This document shows positions 26,444-35,717 of a stretch of DNA of 60,347 nt, in pieces (within the stretch, counting starts at the first letter, position 1; every line of letters starts with the position of its first letter). The notes below the pieces were generated by a model that saw nothing but the letters and a program-made list of their open reading frames with translations, made no database searches and was not told the DNA's origin. A program made the position numbers and the translations under genes. Source of the DNA: an uncultured bacterium (GTDB lineage Bacteria > Vulcanimicrobiota > CADAWZ01); NCBI GenBank assembly GCA_902790465.1, contig CADASF010000003.1, positions 1 to 60,347 on the forward strand. Reading direction: 5' to 3'.

Positions 26444-28720
26444 ATGATTATCAATCCTTCTATGAGCAATATAGCACCTGTTCAAACAGCATCTACTCCT
26501 GCAGTATCAGCTCCAGTTGTACAAGAACAGTCAAAACAGCCAGAAAGTCTTGGCGATTCAGTAAGTATTACAATTCCAGCAGAAGTTCAAAAGAAATCTT
26601 CTTCAAAAAAAGCATCTAAAGCTCACAGCGTAAAAGCTGAAGCTCCACAAGTAAAATCAGAAACAAAAACAGAAGCAAAAGCTGAAGCAAAAACAACTGA
26701 GACAGCAGCTCCAGCAAGAAGTTCTGCTCCTTCTTCAATAGCACTTCTCGATGAAGGCGGACTCAACGCATTCAAGACATCACAAGCTGGTGATACATAC
26801 AATTTAAACGACGGTTTCGATGAGAGCCGTGACATCGTATCAGTAAGTGCAAATGAAGGCAAACCAACAGAGCCATACACATTCAAGATTACCATGAAGG
26901 AATTAAAAGAAGGTGCACAAAATGGTCACCTCGATGCATATCTCCTTCTCAATCTCAGAGTTCCAGGTTCAAATGGAAAGCTCAATCTTCCAGACGATAT
27001 CCCAGGAAGCACATCATCACCATGGAATGTAGCACTTTGTGGCTATGATGACAAAAACTTCTCAATTCTCGATGAAAACGGAAATGTTGACAAAGGTTTC
27101 TTAAAAGACCTCAAATTCAACACAGAGACATCAAGCGTTGAATTCTCACTTGACAAAGAACTCCTTCGTCAAAAAGGTTGGAAAGATGGCGATCCAATTC
27201 AACTTCAGCCATTCACAGCTAAGGACTTTGTAAAACAAGTAACAGATTCAATCGACGCCCCTGGAAACAAATCATGGGATTCAGGCAAACTCAATGCTTT
27301 TGCTGATACACTTAAAGACCACACACTCGCAGACGGAACAAGACCAGTTGACAGCTGGAGAAACGACATCATTTACTTCGTAATGACAGACCGTTTTGCT
27401 GATGGCGACAAGACAAATAATGATCACGTTGACACAAGCAATGCAAAGAGATATCACGGTGGAGATATCCAAGGTATAATCGACAATCTCGATTACATCA
27501 AAGACACTGGTGCAACAGCAATATGGCTAACACCTGTAATGAAAAACCAAACAGAATTCTTTGATTCAGACGGTTACCATGGTTATTGGCCAATCGATTT
27601 CTTCCAGACAGATGAACATGTCGGTTCAATGGAAAAATTCTCAGAACTCATCGACACAGCTCACAAGAAAGGCATGAAGATCGTTCTCGATATCCCATTA
27701 AATCACACAGCTTGGGAACATCCATTCTACAAAGACCCAGAAAAGAAAGAAACTTGGTACCACAACATTGGCGACATCCAAGATTTCGACGATCCATATC
27801 AGGCAGAAAATGGTTCAATGTTTGGTCTCCCAGATTTGGCACAGGAAAATCCTGAAGTTTCAAAATATTTGATCGATGTTTCTAAATTCTGGATTGACAA
27901 AGGTATCGATGGATTCAGACTTGATGCTGTAAAGAATGTACCAGTATCATTCTGGAACGAATTCTCACACGAAATTCACCAGTATGCAGGTCAGGACTTC
28001 TACTTAGTCGGTGAATGTTTCGATGGCGATCCAGCTAAGTTGAACAAATTCCAAGGTGCAGATATGGATGCTCTCTTTGATTATCCACTACACTTCACAA
28101 TGAAGAATGTATTTGCACATGACGGAAGCATGAGAGAACTTGCAAACAAAATGGCTGAATGTGATGCAAAATATGAACATCCTGAAATGATGTCAGCCTT
28201 CCTTGATAACCATGATACAGTCAGATTCCTCACCGAAGCTGGTGGCGACAAGAACAAAATGAAATTAGCTCTCGGATTCCAAATGACAATCAATAGAATC
28301 CCAAGCGTTTACTACGGAACAGAACAAGCAATGGATGGCGGTTGCGACATCATGGGTGAAATCCACAACAGAGATGACATGGAGTTTGGCAAAGATCCTG
28401 ATATGTTAGCATACTTCAAACAGTTGACAACAATCAGACAGGAAAACCCAGCACTCCGCACAGGCGATATGAAAGAAATGTGGCAAGATGACAAGGTTCT
28501 TGCATACTCTCGTTCATGCCCAGAGCAGGAAGCAATAGTCATTCTCAACAATAACTACAATCCAGAATACAGAGAGATTCCTCTCAGAGCAGAAAGCGGA
28601 ATCAAAGACGGAACAGTTATGATGGATAAGATGACTGGTAAGACAGTAACAGTACAGAACGGCAAGATTTGTGCAACAATCGATCCAAAGCGTCCTGGAA
28701 TCTTTGTTCCTGTAAAATAG
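26444..28720 (+). CDS. GH13 alpha-amylase-family enzyme with long disordered N-terminus and no signal peptide
   Basis: 758 residues from ATG 26444 (GGAGG 10 bases ahead; the frame is open upstream but lacks a site). Residues 1-105 are Pro/Ala/Ser/Lys-rich (MIINPSMSNIAPV start), then a module of about 200 residues without recognised motifs, then the GH13 barrel: DIIYFVMTDRF, LDIPLNHT, GFRLDAVKN (nucleophile Asp494), GECFDG (acid/base Glu524), FLDNHD (Asp591). It hydrolyses or rearranges alpha-1,4-glucans. No Sec signal or lipobox is present, so it acts inside the cell or leaves by a non-Sec route. Many codons end in C, unlike neighbours, suggesting high expression. With the glgC genes it fits glycogen turnover. 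Confidence 0.92.
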   Translation: MIINPSMSNIAPVQTASTPAVSAPVVQEQSKQPESLGDSVSITIPAEVQKKSSSKKASKAHSVKAEAPQVKSETKTEAKAEAKTTETAAPARSSAPSSIALLDEGGLNAFKTSQAGDTYNLNDGFDESRDIVSVSANEGKPTEPYTFKITMKELKEGAQNGHLDAYLLLNLRVPGSNGKLNLPDDIPGSTSSPWNVALCGYDDKNFSILDENGNVDKGFLKDLKFNTETSSVEFSLDKELLRQKGWKDGDPIQLQPFTAKDFVKQVTDSIDAPGNKSWDSGKLNAFADTLKDHTLADGTRPVDSWRNDIIYFVMTDRFADGDKTNNDHVDTSNAKRYHGGDIQGIIDNLDYIKDTGATAIWLTPVMKNQTEFFDSDGYHGYWPIDFFQTDEHVGSMEKFSELIDTAHKKGMKIVLDIPLNHTAWEHPFYKDPEKKETWYHNIGDIQDFDDPYQAENGSMFGLPDLAQENPEVSKYLIDVSKFWIDKGIDGFRLDAVKNVPVSFWNEFSHEIHQYAGQDFYLVGECFDGDPAKLNKFQGADMDALFDYPLHFTMKNVFAHDGSMRELANKMAECDAKYEHPEMMSAFLDNHDTVRFLTEAGGDKNKMKLALGFQMTINRIPSVYYGTEQAMDGGCDIMGEIHNRDDMEFGKDPDMLAYFKQLTTIRQENPALRTGDMKEMWQDDKVLAYSRSCPEQEAIVILNNNYNPEYREIPLRAESGIKDGTVMMDKMTGKTVTVQNGKICATIDPKRPGIFVPVK

Positions 28721-28741
28721 TGTAAATTTATAAACATATAA

Positions 28742-28778
28742 AAAATCCTCTCTCAAAATTGGGAGAGGATTTTTTTTG
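28742..28778. terminator. Bidirectional terminator between the amylase gene and hsdR
   Basis: AAAATCCTCTC pairs with GAGAGGATTTT; T8 on the plus strand and T on the minus strand serve both convergent genes. Confidence 0.88.
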
Positions 28779-28807
28779 TTGCTATATTTATGAATTTTAC
28801 CTGCTGC

Positions 28808-31800
28808 TTATGCAGCTACTTTATACCGCCTGTAAACATATTCGTAAATCTTCTTGCGACATTCTGATAAGCTGTTCTCGTCGTAGCACTCTGGTAACTC
28901 CTCCCATAATGTATATTTGATCAGGTTAGACACTGTATCCCTCGTTACCTGTTTATCTGTCCAGTGGTCAAGCTCAGAAATCTTCGCCTTTATCTTTTTC
29001 AAAAGGCTTGCAGATACTTCCTTAATTTTCTTTATGTCCGACTTAGAAAGATCATCTCGGAAAAGCATATCATAAAGTGAAAGCTCTTCATCACTCTCAA
29101 AGCCCTCACGGACATACCTTTTCTCTTCCTGCTCTAAACTTTTGACTAAATTCATCAAATCAATAAAGGTTTTCTCGATGTTAGCACGGTCTTGTTCACT
29201 ATTATAATCAGTGATAATCTTCTGATATCGCTCATAGTAGTTGATACGATTTGGACTGTTTAAAAGCAAACAATCCAATTTCTGTTCAATAATCTCTTTC
29301 AAATCTTTCATCATGAGATTTTTTTTCTTTACCTTCGCAAATTCTTGTCGCAAGCGATCAAAGTCGATAGCACTTATATTCCAGCATGATTTATCATTTA
29401 CAGTCTCATAGTCTATTTCTAAATATTCGCTGATTATAGAGTTAATCTCCACACTCAGATCGGTTATGTCAATACGACTACGCTTTTTCTGTAGCTCTTT
29501 ATATATTGCATCTATGGCTTCATACTCTTTCCGAGTGGAAGGTGCAATATCGCCACGGTTTGTGTATTTTATCAATCGTTTTAGCTCTGTTGCATATGTG
29601 GAGAATGTTTTTTTATCCTCAATAGTTTCACAGACAGCATTGGCAGCAATCTGAATTAGCGACAGTTTCTTAAAATCAAGTGCATTTATCAGTTTGGCAA
29701 GCTCAAAGTTGTGTTCATCAAGAAATATTTTTGCATTTTCTATGATGTCAATAATACGAGCAATCAACTCATCCTTGTCCACGGTAGGCTCATCGCCCCC
29801 ATTACTGCCAATATTAGCAGTATAATCTGCCAAAGCCTTGCGGAGTGCTTTAACTATTCCAATATAGTCGATAATCAAGCCATTACTCTTGCCCTCGTTT
29901 ACACGATTGGCACGGGCGATGGTCTGCATTAGCGTATGTGCTTTAAGTGGCTTGTCCAAATAGAGACAAGATAAGCACTTCACATCAAAACCAGTGAGCC
30001 ACATAGCACAGACGAATACAACACGAAGAGGATTGGAGGAATCTTTGAATTCCTTGTCCAGCTCACGCTTTTCCATTTTAGTCCTATGATACTTTATATC
30101 TAAATTCCATTTTTTGAAAGTCTGAATCTCGTTCTGTTCCTGACTGATAACTACAGCCATTTCCGTTTCCTGCATCCATTTCAGTTTACGCTCCAGTTCC
30201 TGTGCCTCCTGTTGCGTAGCCGATTTAATTCTTGCTTTCAAGTCTTCGATTCCTTCCTTCCAATATTCCTGAACGAAATTATACATACGAACGCAGGTAA
30301 CCTTATTGAGGCATACGAACATAGCCTTGCCAGTGGTCCACAAATCGGAATAGTGATCGACAAAATCCTTTGCAATATATCTCAAGCGTGGCTCTGCCGT
30401 CAGAATATGTATTTCCTTAGCGAATTCAGCTTCCAGCTTGTCCTGTTGTTCTACATTGAGATCGGCATTTTCGATAGCATCAAGAATGCGGTCGGTAATT
30501 ACTGGATTATTTAGCTTACTAATCTTTTCGCCACGATTCTCATAATAAAGCGGAACAGTAGCTCCATCTTCCACAGCTCGTTTGAAATCATAAACGGAAA
30601 TATAACCGCCAAAGGTACGGGCTGTGATGTTATCACTGGAAAGGAGCGGTGTACCAGTAAATCCAATACGCACCGCTGTAGGAAGCAGTTTCATCATATT
30701 ATCGGCAAAGATACCATACTGACTACGATGTGCTTCGTCCGATATGATTATGATATCGTGGTCAGGATATATAGGCTGAGCTTCTGGCATATTAAATTTC
30801 TGTATCAGCGTAAATATAAAGCTTGGATTGCCCTTCAGCTTAGCAATAAGGTCACTACCGCTGGTGGCAATGAACTGCGAAGCCTTAGTTTTTCCAAGTA
30901 AACCGCAGTTCTCAAATGTATCGCTGATCTGTTTATTCAATTCATCACGATCAGTCAGCACCACGATTGTAGGAGAGCCTGCAAATTTGCGACGAATCTT
31001 CTGGGCAAAGAAAAGCATAGAATAGCTCTTTCCAGAGCCTTGGGTATGCCAAAATACCCCAAGTTTGCCCTCGTTGAGCTTTCTCGCTTCGTATGACTTG
31101 ACCGCTTCGTTAACACCGAGGTATTGATGGTTTCGAGCAAGTATTTTTACTGTTTTGCCACCAGAATGGTCATAAATTATGAAGTTCTCCAACAAATCAA
31201 GAAAATTTTCCTTTTTGCAGATACCTTTCAACATAGTCTCCAAAGCCACACTCCCCTGCTCTTTTTCATCAAGCCTCTTCCATTCATGGAAGAATTCATA
31301 CTTACTACCCAATGTTCCAATTTTTGCCTCAGTGCCGTTGGAGAGCATAAGGAAAGAGTTATAATAAAACAGGTGGGGTATCGTATCCTGATAATCTGTA
31401 TAGTTGTCATCATAGGCCATCTGAACATCTACGGTGTTTTTCTTTAGTTCAACAAAAAGAAGTGGCAAACCATTAACGAATCCTACTATATCTGTGCGAC
31501 GGCGGTAGAGATCGCCATGAATTTTTAGTTCTTTTATTGCAAGGAAATAGTTGTTCTCTGGGTGCTGGAAATCAATAACAGTGGCTTTTTTCGTTTCCGT
31601 TTTACCGTCCGAACGCTTGATTGTTACAGGGATTCCGTCACGGATTAGAAAATATTTTTCCTCGTTGATTTGCAAGAGCGATGAGGTGGAAAGATGTTTT
31701 TCCAAAATAGTTTTTGCCTCATCCAGTTGTTCCTTGGTAATCCATGGATTGAGTTTTTTCAAGGCATCACGAAAATACCGTACAAGTAGGATTTCATTGT

Positions 31801-31939
31801 ACGATTTCCGACCAAAAGTGCCATTTTCACCAAGAACCTCGGTGTTATAGGCAAATTTAACATCCCAGCCAAGCTTGTTTTGGAGAAGATTTCCAGCACT
31901 TTCCTGTACAAGAATATTTTCAGAGTAATCGTAACTCAC
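28808..31939 (-). CDS. hsdR: Type I restriction enzyme, R subunit (HsdR)
   Basis: 1043 residues, normal for HsdR. The N-terminal PD-(D/E)XK nuclease has RRTDIVGF (Asp150) and FVELKK (Glu164, Lys166). The SF2 translocase has Walker A TQGSGKSYS (301-305), SDEAHRSQ (401-404), GFTGTP, and the later motif with TLMQTIARANR. It cuts DNA after ATP-driven translocation when the HsdMS complex finds unmethylated sites. Its ATG overlaps the stop of the DUF3644 gene by 4 bases, so translation is coupled. Higher GC and different codon use than flanking genes indicate horizontal acquisition of the whole hsd block. Confidence 0.97.
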   Translation of the reverse strand: MSYDYSENILVQESAGNLLQNKLGWDVKFAYNTEVLGENGTFGRKSYNEILLVRYFRDALKKLNPWITKEQLDEAKTILEKHLSTSSLLQINEEKYFLIRDGIPVTIKRSDGKTETKKATVIDFQHPENNYFLAIKELKIHGDLYRRRTDIVGFVNGLPLLFVELKKNTVDVQMAYDDNYTDYQDTIPHLFYYNSFLMLSNGTEAKIGTLGSKYEFFHEWKRLDEKEQGSVALETMLKGICKKENFLDLLENFIIYDHSGGKTVKILARNHQYLGVNEAVKSYEARKLNEGKLGVFWHTQGSGKSYSMLFFAQKIRRKFAGSPTIVVLTDRDELNKQISDTFENCGLLGKTKASQFIATSGSDLIAKLKGNPSFIFTLIQKFNMPEAQPIYPDHDIIIISDEAHRSQYGIFADNMMKLLPTAVRIGFTGTPLLSSDNITARTFGGYISVYDFKRAVEDGATVPLYYENRGEKISKLNNPVITDRILDAIENADLNVEQQDKLEAEFAKEIHILTAEPRLRYIAKDFVDHYSDLWTTGKAMFVCLNKVTCVRMYNFVQEYWKEGIEDLKARIKSATQQEAQELERKLKWMQETEMAVVISQEQNEIQTFKKWNLDIKYHRTKMEKRELDKEFKDSSNPLRVVFVCAMWLTGFDVKCLSCLYLDKPLKAHTLMQTIARANRVNEGKSNGLIIDYIGIVKALRKALADYTANIGSNGGDEPTVDKDELIARIIDIIENAKIFLDEHNFELAKLINALDFKKLSLIQIAANAVCETIEDKKTFSTYATELKRLIKYTNRGDIAPSTRKEYEAIDAIYKELQKKRSRIDITDLSVEINSIISEYLEIDYETVNDKSCWNISAIDFDRLRQEFAKVKKKNLMMKDLKEIIEQKLDCLLLNSPNRINYYERYQKIITDYNSEQDRANIEKTFIDLMNLVKSLEQEEKRYVREGFESDEELSLYDMLFRDDLSKSDIKKIKEVSASLLKKIKAKISELDHWTDKQVTRDTVSNLIKYTLWEELPECYDENSLSECRKKIYEYVYRRYKVAA

Positions 31940-32925
31940 GCTTTCGCCTCCAATCGTTCATACTCTGCAACTAATTCGTCAACAGCGGCCAATGTGTAAA
32001 AATTTTTTTTCGTTCCCGTTTTGTTTCGCGGATCGAGGTAATTAGGTTGACATAAGGTAGGATTGGATTTAATTTTATCCATAGCTGCATTGAATGTCTT
32101 GCCAAATTTGATGCTAGGTTTCTTTTCTTTCGCCCTTTTTCTAAGATCTTGATATCGTAAGGGAGGTAGATCTGGTTCTACTCTATAAATTGGGGCATTA
32201 GGATCATCTGTTACACGAACCGACTTTCTGAGTGCAACGGCATCAGGGCTTCGCTCTAACGCCGCGATAATATCCGCATTTTTGGCATCACGAACTCTAT
32301 CGGCATATACATCGAAACCAACGACGATACTATCTTGGATACCCTCCTCACTCAATTTTCGAACGGATTGGATTACTTTGTTCACAAACTCATTATGTGC
32401 GCTACCATAATCCTGTTTCAAATAATCAATGGGATTAAATGGCAATTTCATCCCAACGGGTAGGATGATCAAATTGTCGTCTTTTGTGATATCCTTGTTA
32501 AAATACTTCTTTACGAAATCATCATAGTTCAGAACGGCCTTGCTCATCAACATGAATATTACAGGATTCAATTTAATCTCAATAAAATGAACACTCGTAT
32601 TCCGATAATCATTCAGAAGTTCAAGGTTATCAAGAACCGCCTGAAATTTTTTGTTCTTTTCCCGCATGTTAATGTGATCTCTGGCAATTACCAGCAACTT
32701 TGAGAAGCCCTTTGTATGGATACCGTCTTTTTCATATATTTGCTTTTTCCCCACATATTTATATACATACGCTTTCAGTGCCAGTTCCCATGCATTGATG
32801 ATCAGAATAGTCGCCGTAGGATATCTGAACGCAATATGAGGCTTGTTATGAATCTCAATCCCTGCGAAGAGCGCCGCTTGGGAAGAATCTAAAAGCAGCT
32901 TTGTTACCGATTTCCCACGTGCCAT
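31936..32925 (-). CDS. DUF3644 domain protein inside the type I restriction operon
   Basis: 329 residues. The start region SSQAALFAGIEIHNKPHIAF and ATILIINAWELALKAYV match the DUF3644 style (a helical, possibly HEPN-like domain); the YRNTSVHF motif near residue 110 resembles the Rx4-6H active motif of HEPN RNases. ATG 32925 has GAGG 7 bases ahead (inside the hsdS tail) and is preferred to GTG 32931. It overlaps hsdR by 4 bases and follows hsdS by 2, so it is a true member of the operon. Possible roles: an accessory defence toxin or a modulator of restriction. The C-terminal Lys/Arg-rich part may bind nucleic acid. Confidence 0.75.
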   Translation of the reverse strand: MARGKSVTKLLLDSSQAALFAGIEIHNKPHIAFRYPTATILIINAWELALKAYVYKYVGKKQIYEKDGIHTKGFSKLLVIARDHINMREKNKKFQAVLDNLELLNDYRNTSVHFIEIKLNPVIFMLMSKAVLNYDDFVKKYFNKDITKDDNLIILPVGMKLPFNPIDYLKQDYGSAHNEFVNKVIQSVRKLSEEGIQDSIVVGFDVYADRVRDAKNADIIAALERSPDAVALRKSVRVTDDPNAPIYRVEPDLPPLRYQDLRKRAKEKKPSIKFGKTFNAAMDKIKSNPTLCQPNYLDPRNKTGTKKNFYTLAAVDELVAEYERLEAKA

Positions 32926-32927
32926 TT

Positions 32928-34106
32928 TCACACCTCGATTTCACCGCTCATCAGCTTTGGAAGCAAACGATCACGTGCTTCTCTTGCAGATGAAATCTGC
33001 AAGGAACAGTCTACTAATTTGAAATAGATAGATCTTGAATAATTACTGTATTGTTCAATAATTTCTGATGGTGGAACTAATAGTAGTTCCTGTGATAAAA
33101 AGTCCTTCCATCTATAGTTTACTATGCTACTTGCACTGTGCTTGTCATATTCTTCTGTTTTGCCAGTTGCTCTCATGTATTTGAAGCAATCATGTAAATA
33201 ATACGAGTATCCTGTTTGCGGACGAATGAGTTTGCAGAAACTCGCACACATTACATTATTTCTCCAAGCATCGAGCATTACGGAAGAAACAAGTAAACAT
33301 CGGGCAACGCCTTCTGTGCGGCTCCCTCCTGAGACTTCAAATACAATGTCCCCATCGGTTAAATTTCTGGACGAAAGATTGCTTTCTGTATGAAAGCGGA
33401 AAGGTATGGATAAAAGATCACCATGCGTTATACCGTATAAATCTGTGCCGCGAATAACATATGCTTCTTTTGTATTCTTACCCGTCGGAGATTCTTCGCC
33501 CCAACCTCCTCCTATTTCATAAGAAATCAGTTCTGAAATGGGAACTTTTTTCCACCCTTTAGGCACACCATCAACAATAGGTGTCTCTTCATATCCTGGA
33601 AAACGGAGATTGACAAACCACTCTTTATAAAGTCGCTGTGCCATTTCCTCAAGAAGTTTGATTTGCTTTTTGTTGTTTTCAATTAGGTCATCGTAGGCAG
33701 AAAGATATTTTGCGATTCTATGTTGTTGTTCTACAGTTGGTCTTGGGCAGAGCAGTTTTCGTAGTATTGTCTGTGTTATCAGAGGCTGAGCTGAACCGCC
33801 AGCATAATTGTTTAGATTAAGTGTTTGTAACATATAATAGCAAAATTGTTTATCATCTGCCTTTTCATTAACATCAACTACAAGCGTATTATCAGAAGCC
33901 CAGAATGAATCTTTACAATACATTACAGAGCCACAATATGCTCCTACTCTTCCAAGTATTATTGAGTTAGAATACAAATGGCTGTTAGTATAACCAATTA
34001 TTCCATTAGATCCATATACAGGATATTCCCCTATATTAGAGGCTTTTATTGATTTTCCATTATGAAAAGAGAAGATATTGCCAAAAGGAACTTTTTCATA
34101 CAACAT
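32928..34106 (-). CDS. hsdS: Type I restriction enzyme, specificity subunit (HsdS)
   Basis: 392 residues. Two target-recognition domains (about 5-130 and 190-345), each followed by a conserved helix (PTVEQQHRIAKYLSAYDDLI near 125-150; EARDRLLPKLMSGEIEV at the end). This is the standard HsdS plan reading a bipartite DNA site. GGGAGG precedes the start. It is separated from hsdM by about 1.6 kb of inserted DNA, so it now needs its own promoter or long read-through. The target sequence cannot be read from protein alone. Confidence 0.95.
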   Translation of the reverse strand: MLYEKVPFGNIFSFHNGKSIKASNIGEYPVYGSNGIIGYTNSHLYSNSIILGRVGAYCGSVMYCKDSFWASDNTLVVDVNEKADDKQFCYYMLQTLNLNNYAGGSAQPLITQTILRKLLCPRPTVEQQHRIAKYLSAYDDLIENNKKQIKLLEEMAQRLYKEWFVNLRFPGYEETPIVDGVPKGWKKVPISELISYEIGGGWGEESPTGKNTKEAYVIRGTDLYGITHGDLLSIPFRFHTESNLSSRNLTDGDIVFEVSGGSRTEGVARCLLVSSVMLDAWRNNVMCASFCKLIRPQTGYSYYLHDCFKYMRATGKTEEYDKHSASSIVNYRWKDFLSQELLLVPPSEIIEQYSNYSRSIYFKLVDCSLQISSAREARDRLLPKLMSGEIEV

Positions 34107-34205
34107 ATAAATCCTCCCACTTCATTATTATAATTATTAATTCATACTATGTTTTAAAAATATTAATAAAAGAAAAAGAGACTATGCTAATATACTACAA
34201 TAATA

Positions 34206-34354
34206 TTACAGCAATTTTCATAAATAATAAGAAAAATAAAATATTTTAGTTTGGGGTGTAATGCAACGAACGACATCATGAGCGAAGCGAGTGTTAAAGT
34301 GAGTGTATTATACCCCAAACTAAATTTGCACTAATTTTTTGAAAATTGCTGTAA
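34206..34354. mobile_element. 149-bp MITE with 15-bp perfect terminal inverted repeats
   Basis: Ends TTACAGCAATTTTCA (34206-34220) and TGAAAATTGCTGTAA (34340-34354). A second inverted pair lies inside: TTAGTTTGGGGT (34246-34257) / ACCCCAAACTAA (34312-34323). No coding capacity. It sits between hsdS and a leftover hsdM tail. A shorter palindrome with related ends lies at 37641-37705. Confidence 0.75.
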
Positions 34355-34363
34355 ATGTATAAC

Positions 34364-34398
34364 GATTATATCCCCATCTCTTTCATACTTTGTGAAAT
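34364..34398 (-). repeat. Leftover copy of the hsdM 3' end (35-bp direct repeat)
   Basis: Matches 35683-35717, the last codons of hsdM, at 33 of 35 positions. On the minus strand it reads ISQSMKEMGI and a stop, against ISQNMKEMEI in intact hsdM. It therefore marks where hsdM once ended next to hsdS, before about 1.28 kb was inserted. Confidence 0.85.
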
Positions 34399-34401
34399 TA
34401 A

Positions 34402-34728
34402 AATAACTCGTTGTGTTAGTTGATTAATATTTTAAAATCTACCCAAACAGCCTCTGTTTAGAAGAGATGTCATTGCGAGGGAGCTGTGCGACCGTGGCAA
34501 TCTCAACCACTTAATTTAAATTTAGTAATTTATTAAGTAGATTGAGGACAACATTCTAAATAGAGGCGATCGACTCAATTTTTAAGTAAATAATAATTTA
34601 CAGACTTAGATTGCCACGGCTAAAGCCTCGCAATGACAAAATGGTAATATACAGGCATATATTGGATAGTTCACAGCAACTTTTTATTTACTTATTTTTA
34701 TTAAAATCAACTATAACAACGAGTTATT
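34402..34728. repeat. MITE-like dispersed repeat, copy 3, bounded by 24-bp inverted ends
   Basis: The core 34443-34692 is the family seen at 8113 and 12901, here in reverse orientation (TGTCATTGCGAGGG...CCGTGGCAATCTC and AGATTGCCACGG...CCTCGCAATGAC). Outside it, AATAACTCGTTGTGTTAGTTGATT-type sequence (34402-34425) is an inverted copy, two mismatches, of 34705-34728, which is the tail of the broken Rpn gene. Confidence 0.75.
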
Positions 34729-35046
34729 TACTTGTGTTAAATAAAAATTTTGTTCCTCGTGTGGAATGTTCAGTGCTTTAATTGCGTTTTCTGCTGTCAA
34801 ATTTAGATTTTCCATTAATGACTTGATATTATTGATAATAGCATTTGTCATTCCTCTTTTTTCTCCAATCTTTTCGCCTTCAACGAAACCTTCACGCCTT
34901 GAGCCATTAATTGCATTTGCTTCGTCATGTAAACGCTTTTCACGATAGAAGGCCAATCTTCTTAGCTTTTCATCAGCACTCAATTCACGAACTTTAACAA
35001 TTACATCCTTTACTTCAGGAATTTTTGTTGACATTTCTAAAGCCAT
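34711..35046 (-). CDS. Candidate internal-start product of the broken Rpn gene (111 residues)
   Basis: AGGAGGAGG (35052-35060) stands 5 bases before in-frame ATG 35046 (MALEMSTKIPEVK). The frameshift lies upstream, so this C-terminal protein could still be made although the nuclease cannot. Parallel to the internal start in the 8653 Rpn gene. Inference only. Confidence 0.35.
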   Translation of the reverse strand: MALEMSTKIPEVKDVIVKVRELSADEKLRRLAFYREKRLHDEANAINGSRREGFVEGEKIGEKRGMTNAIINNIKSLMENLNLTAENAIKALNIPHEEQNFYLTQVNNSLL

Positions 35047-35624
35047 AAGTTCCTCCTCCTTTTCTGCGTTTATCAATTTTAGCCAATCTTCTACTGGCTT
35101 GCCTTTTTGAGATTTTTTTACTTTTCTAAGTTCAAAAAAATAGATCGAAAATTTATCTGTCAAAAGCTCTTTTCTCTCTTTTTCTAATATTTGAAAATGA
35201 GATTGGTATTCAGGAGATTCAAATAAATTGAAATTAATAATGTTAATGCAAATAGTCTTTCTTAAAGAATCATATTCTTCTGAAGTTTTTAATTCCTCTG
35301 AATAAATTTTAGACCAATAGTAAAGGGTACGATCTTTAAATGCAGGTTCGCTATTTACTTGCATTTCTATATTTATTATTTTTGTTTCAGAATCATTGAC
35401 ATCTTTTAATTCAAGTTTCAAATCAAGTCTTGAAAATTTTTCTCCACAATATTCAGAAGGTAATTCAACATTATCAAAGTGAATTTCTTTAATATCGTCA
35501 GGTTTTATCTCGAGAATATCTGCAAGAAATCTTATTATAATATTTTTATTTCTTATTCGCCAAAAACTCTTTTAAATATTATATCCAATTTTAATTTTAC
35601 AATTTTGGGTAGCTGTTCAGTCAT
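34711..35624 (-). pseudogene. Frameshifted Rpn-family PD-(D/E)XK nuclease
   Basis: Translation from ATG 35624 (MTEQLPKIVKLKLDIIFKRV) meets stops near 35550. One frame away, the protein continues without break as NKNIIIRFLADILEI ... SRLDLKLELKD ... INIEMQVN to the stop at 34711. The joined product of about 304 residues is a complete Rpn/PDDEXK protein (catalytic Asp of RLDLKL, Glu of NIEMQ). So one indel around 35540-35560 broke it, leaving a 236-codon open frame (34711-35421) without the N-terminus. It lies inside DNA inserted between hsdM and hsdS. The C-terminal part resembles that of the Rpn gene at 8653 (NAIKALNIPHEEQNFYL). Confidence 0.85.
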
Positions 35625-35682
35625 TATTTACATCCTATTTTCTTATTTTATTATATCATAATAATTTTAAAAAAACAATAAA

Positions 35683-35717
35683 GATTATATCTCCATCTCT
35701 TTCATATTTTGTGAAAT
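35683..35717 (-). repeat. hsdM-end copy of the 35-bp direct repeat
   Basis: Partner of 34364-34398; it contains the final codons and stop of intact hsdM. The two copies flank the 1,284-bp inserted segment. Confidence 0.85.

Noticed and set aside
34206-34354. Hairpin after hsdM-tail remnant as a terminator
   Set aside because: Long loop, no T run, and perfect outer ends better fit a MITE.
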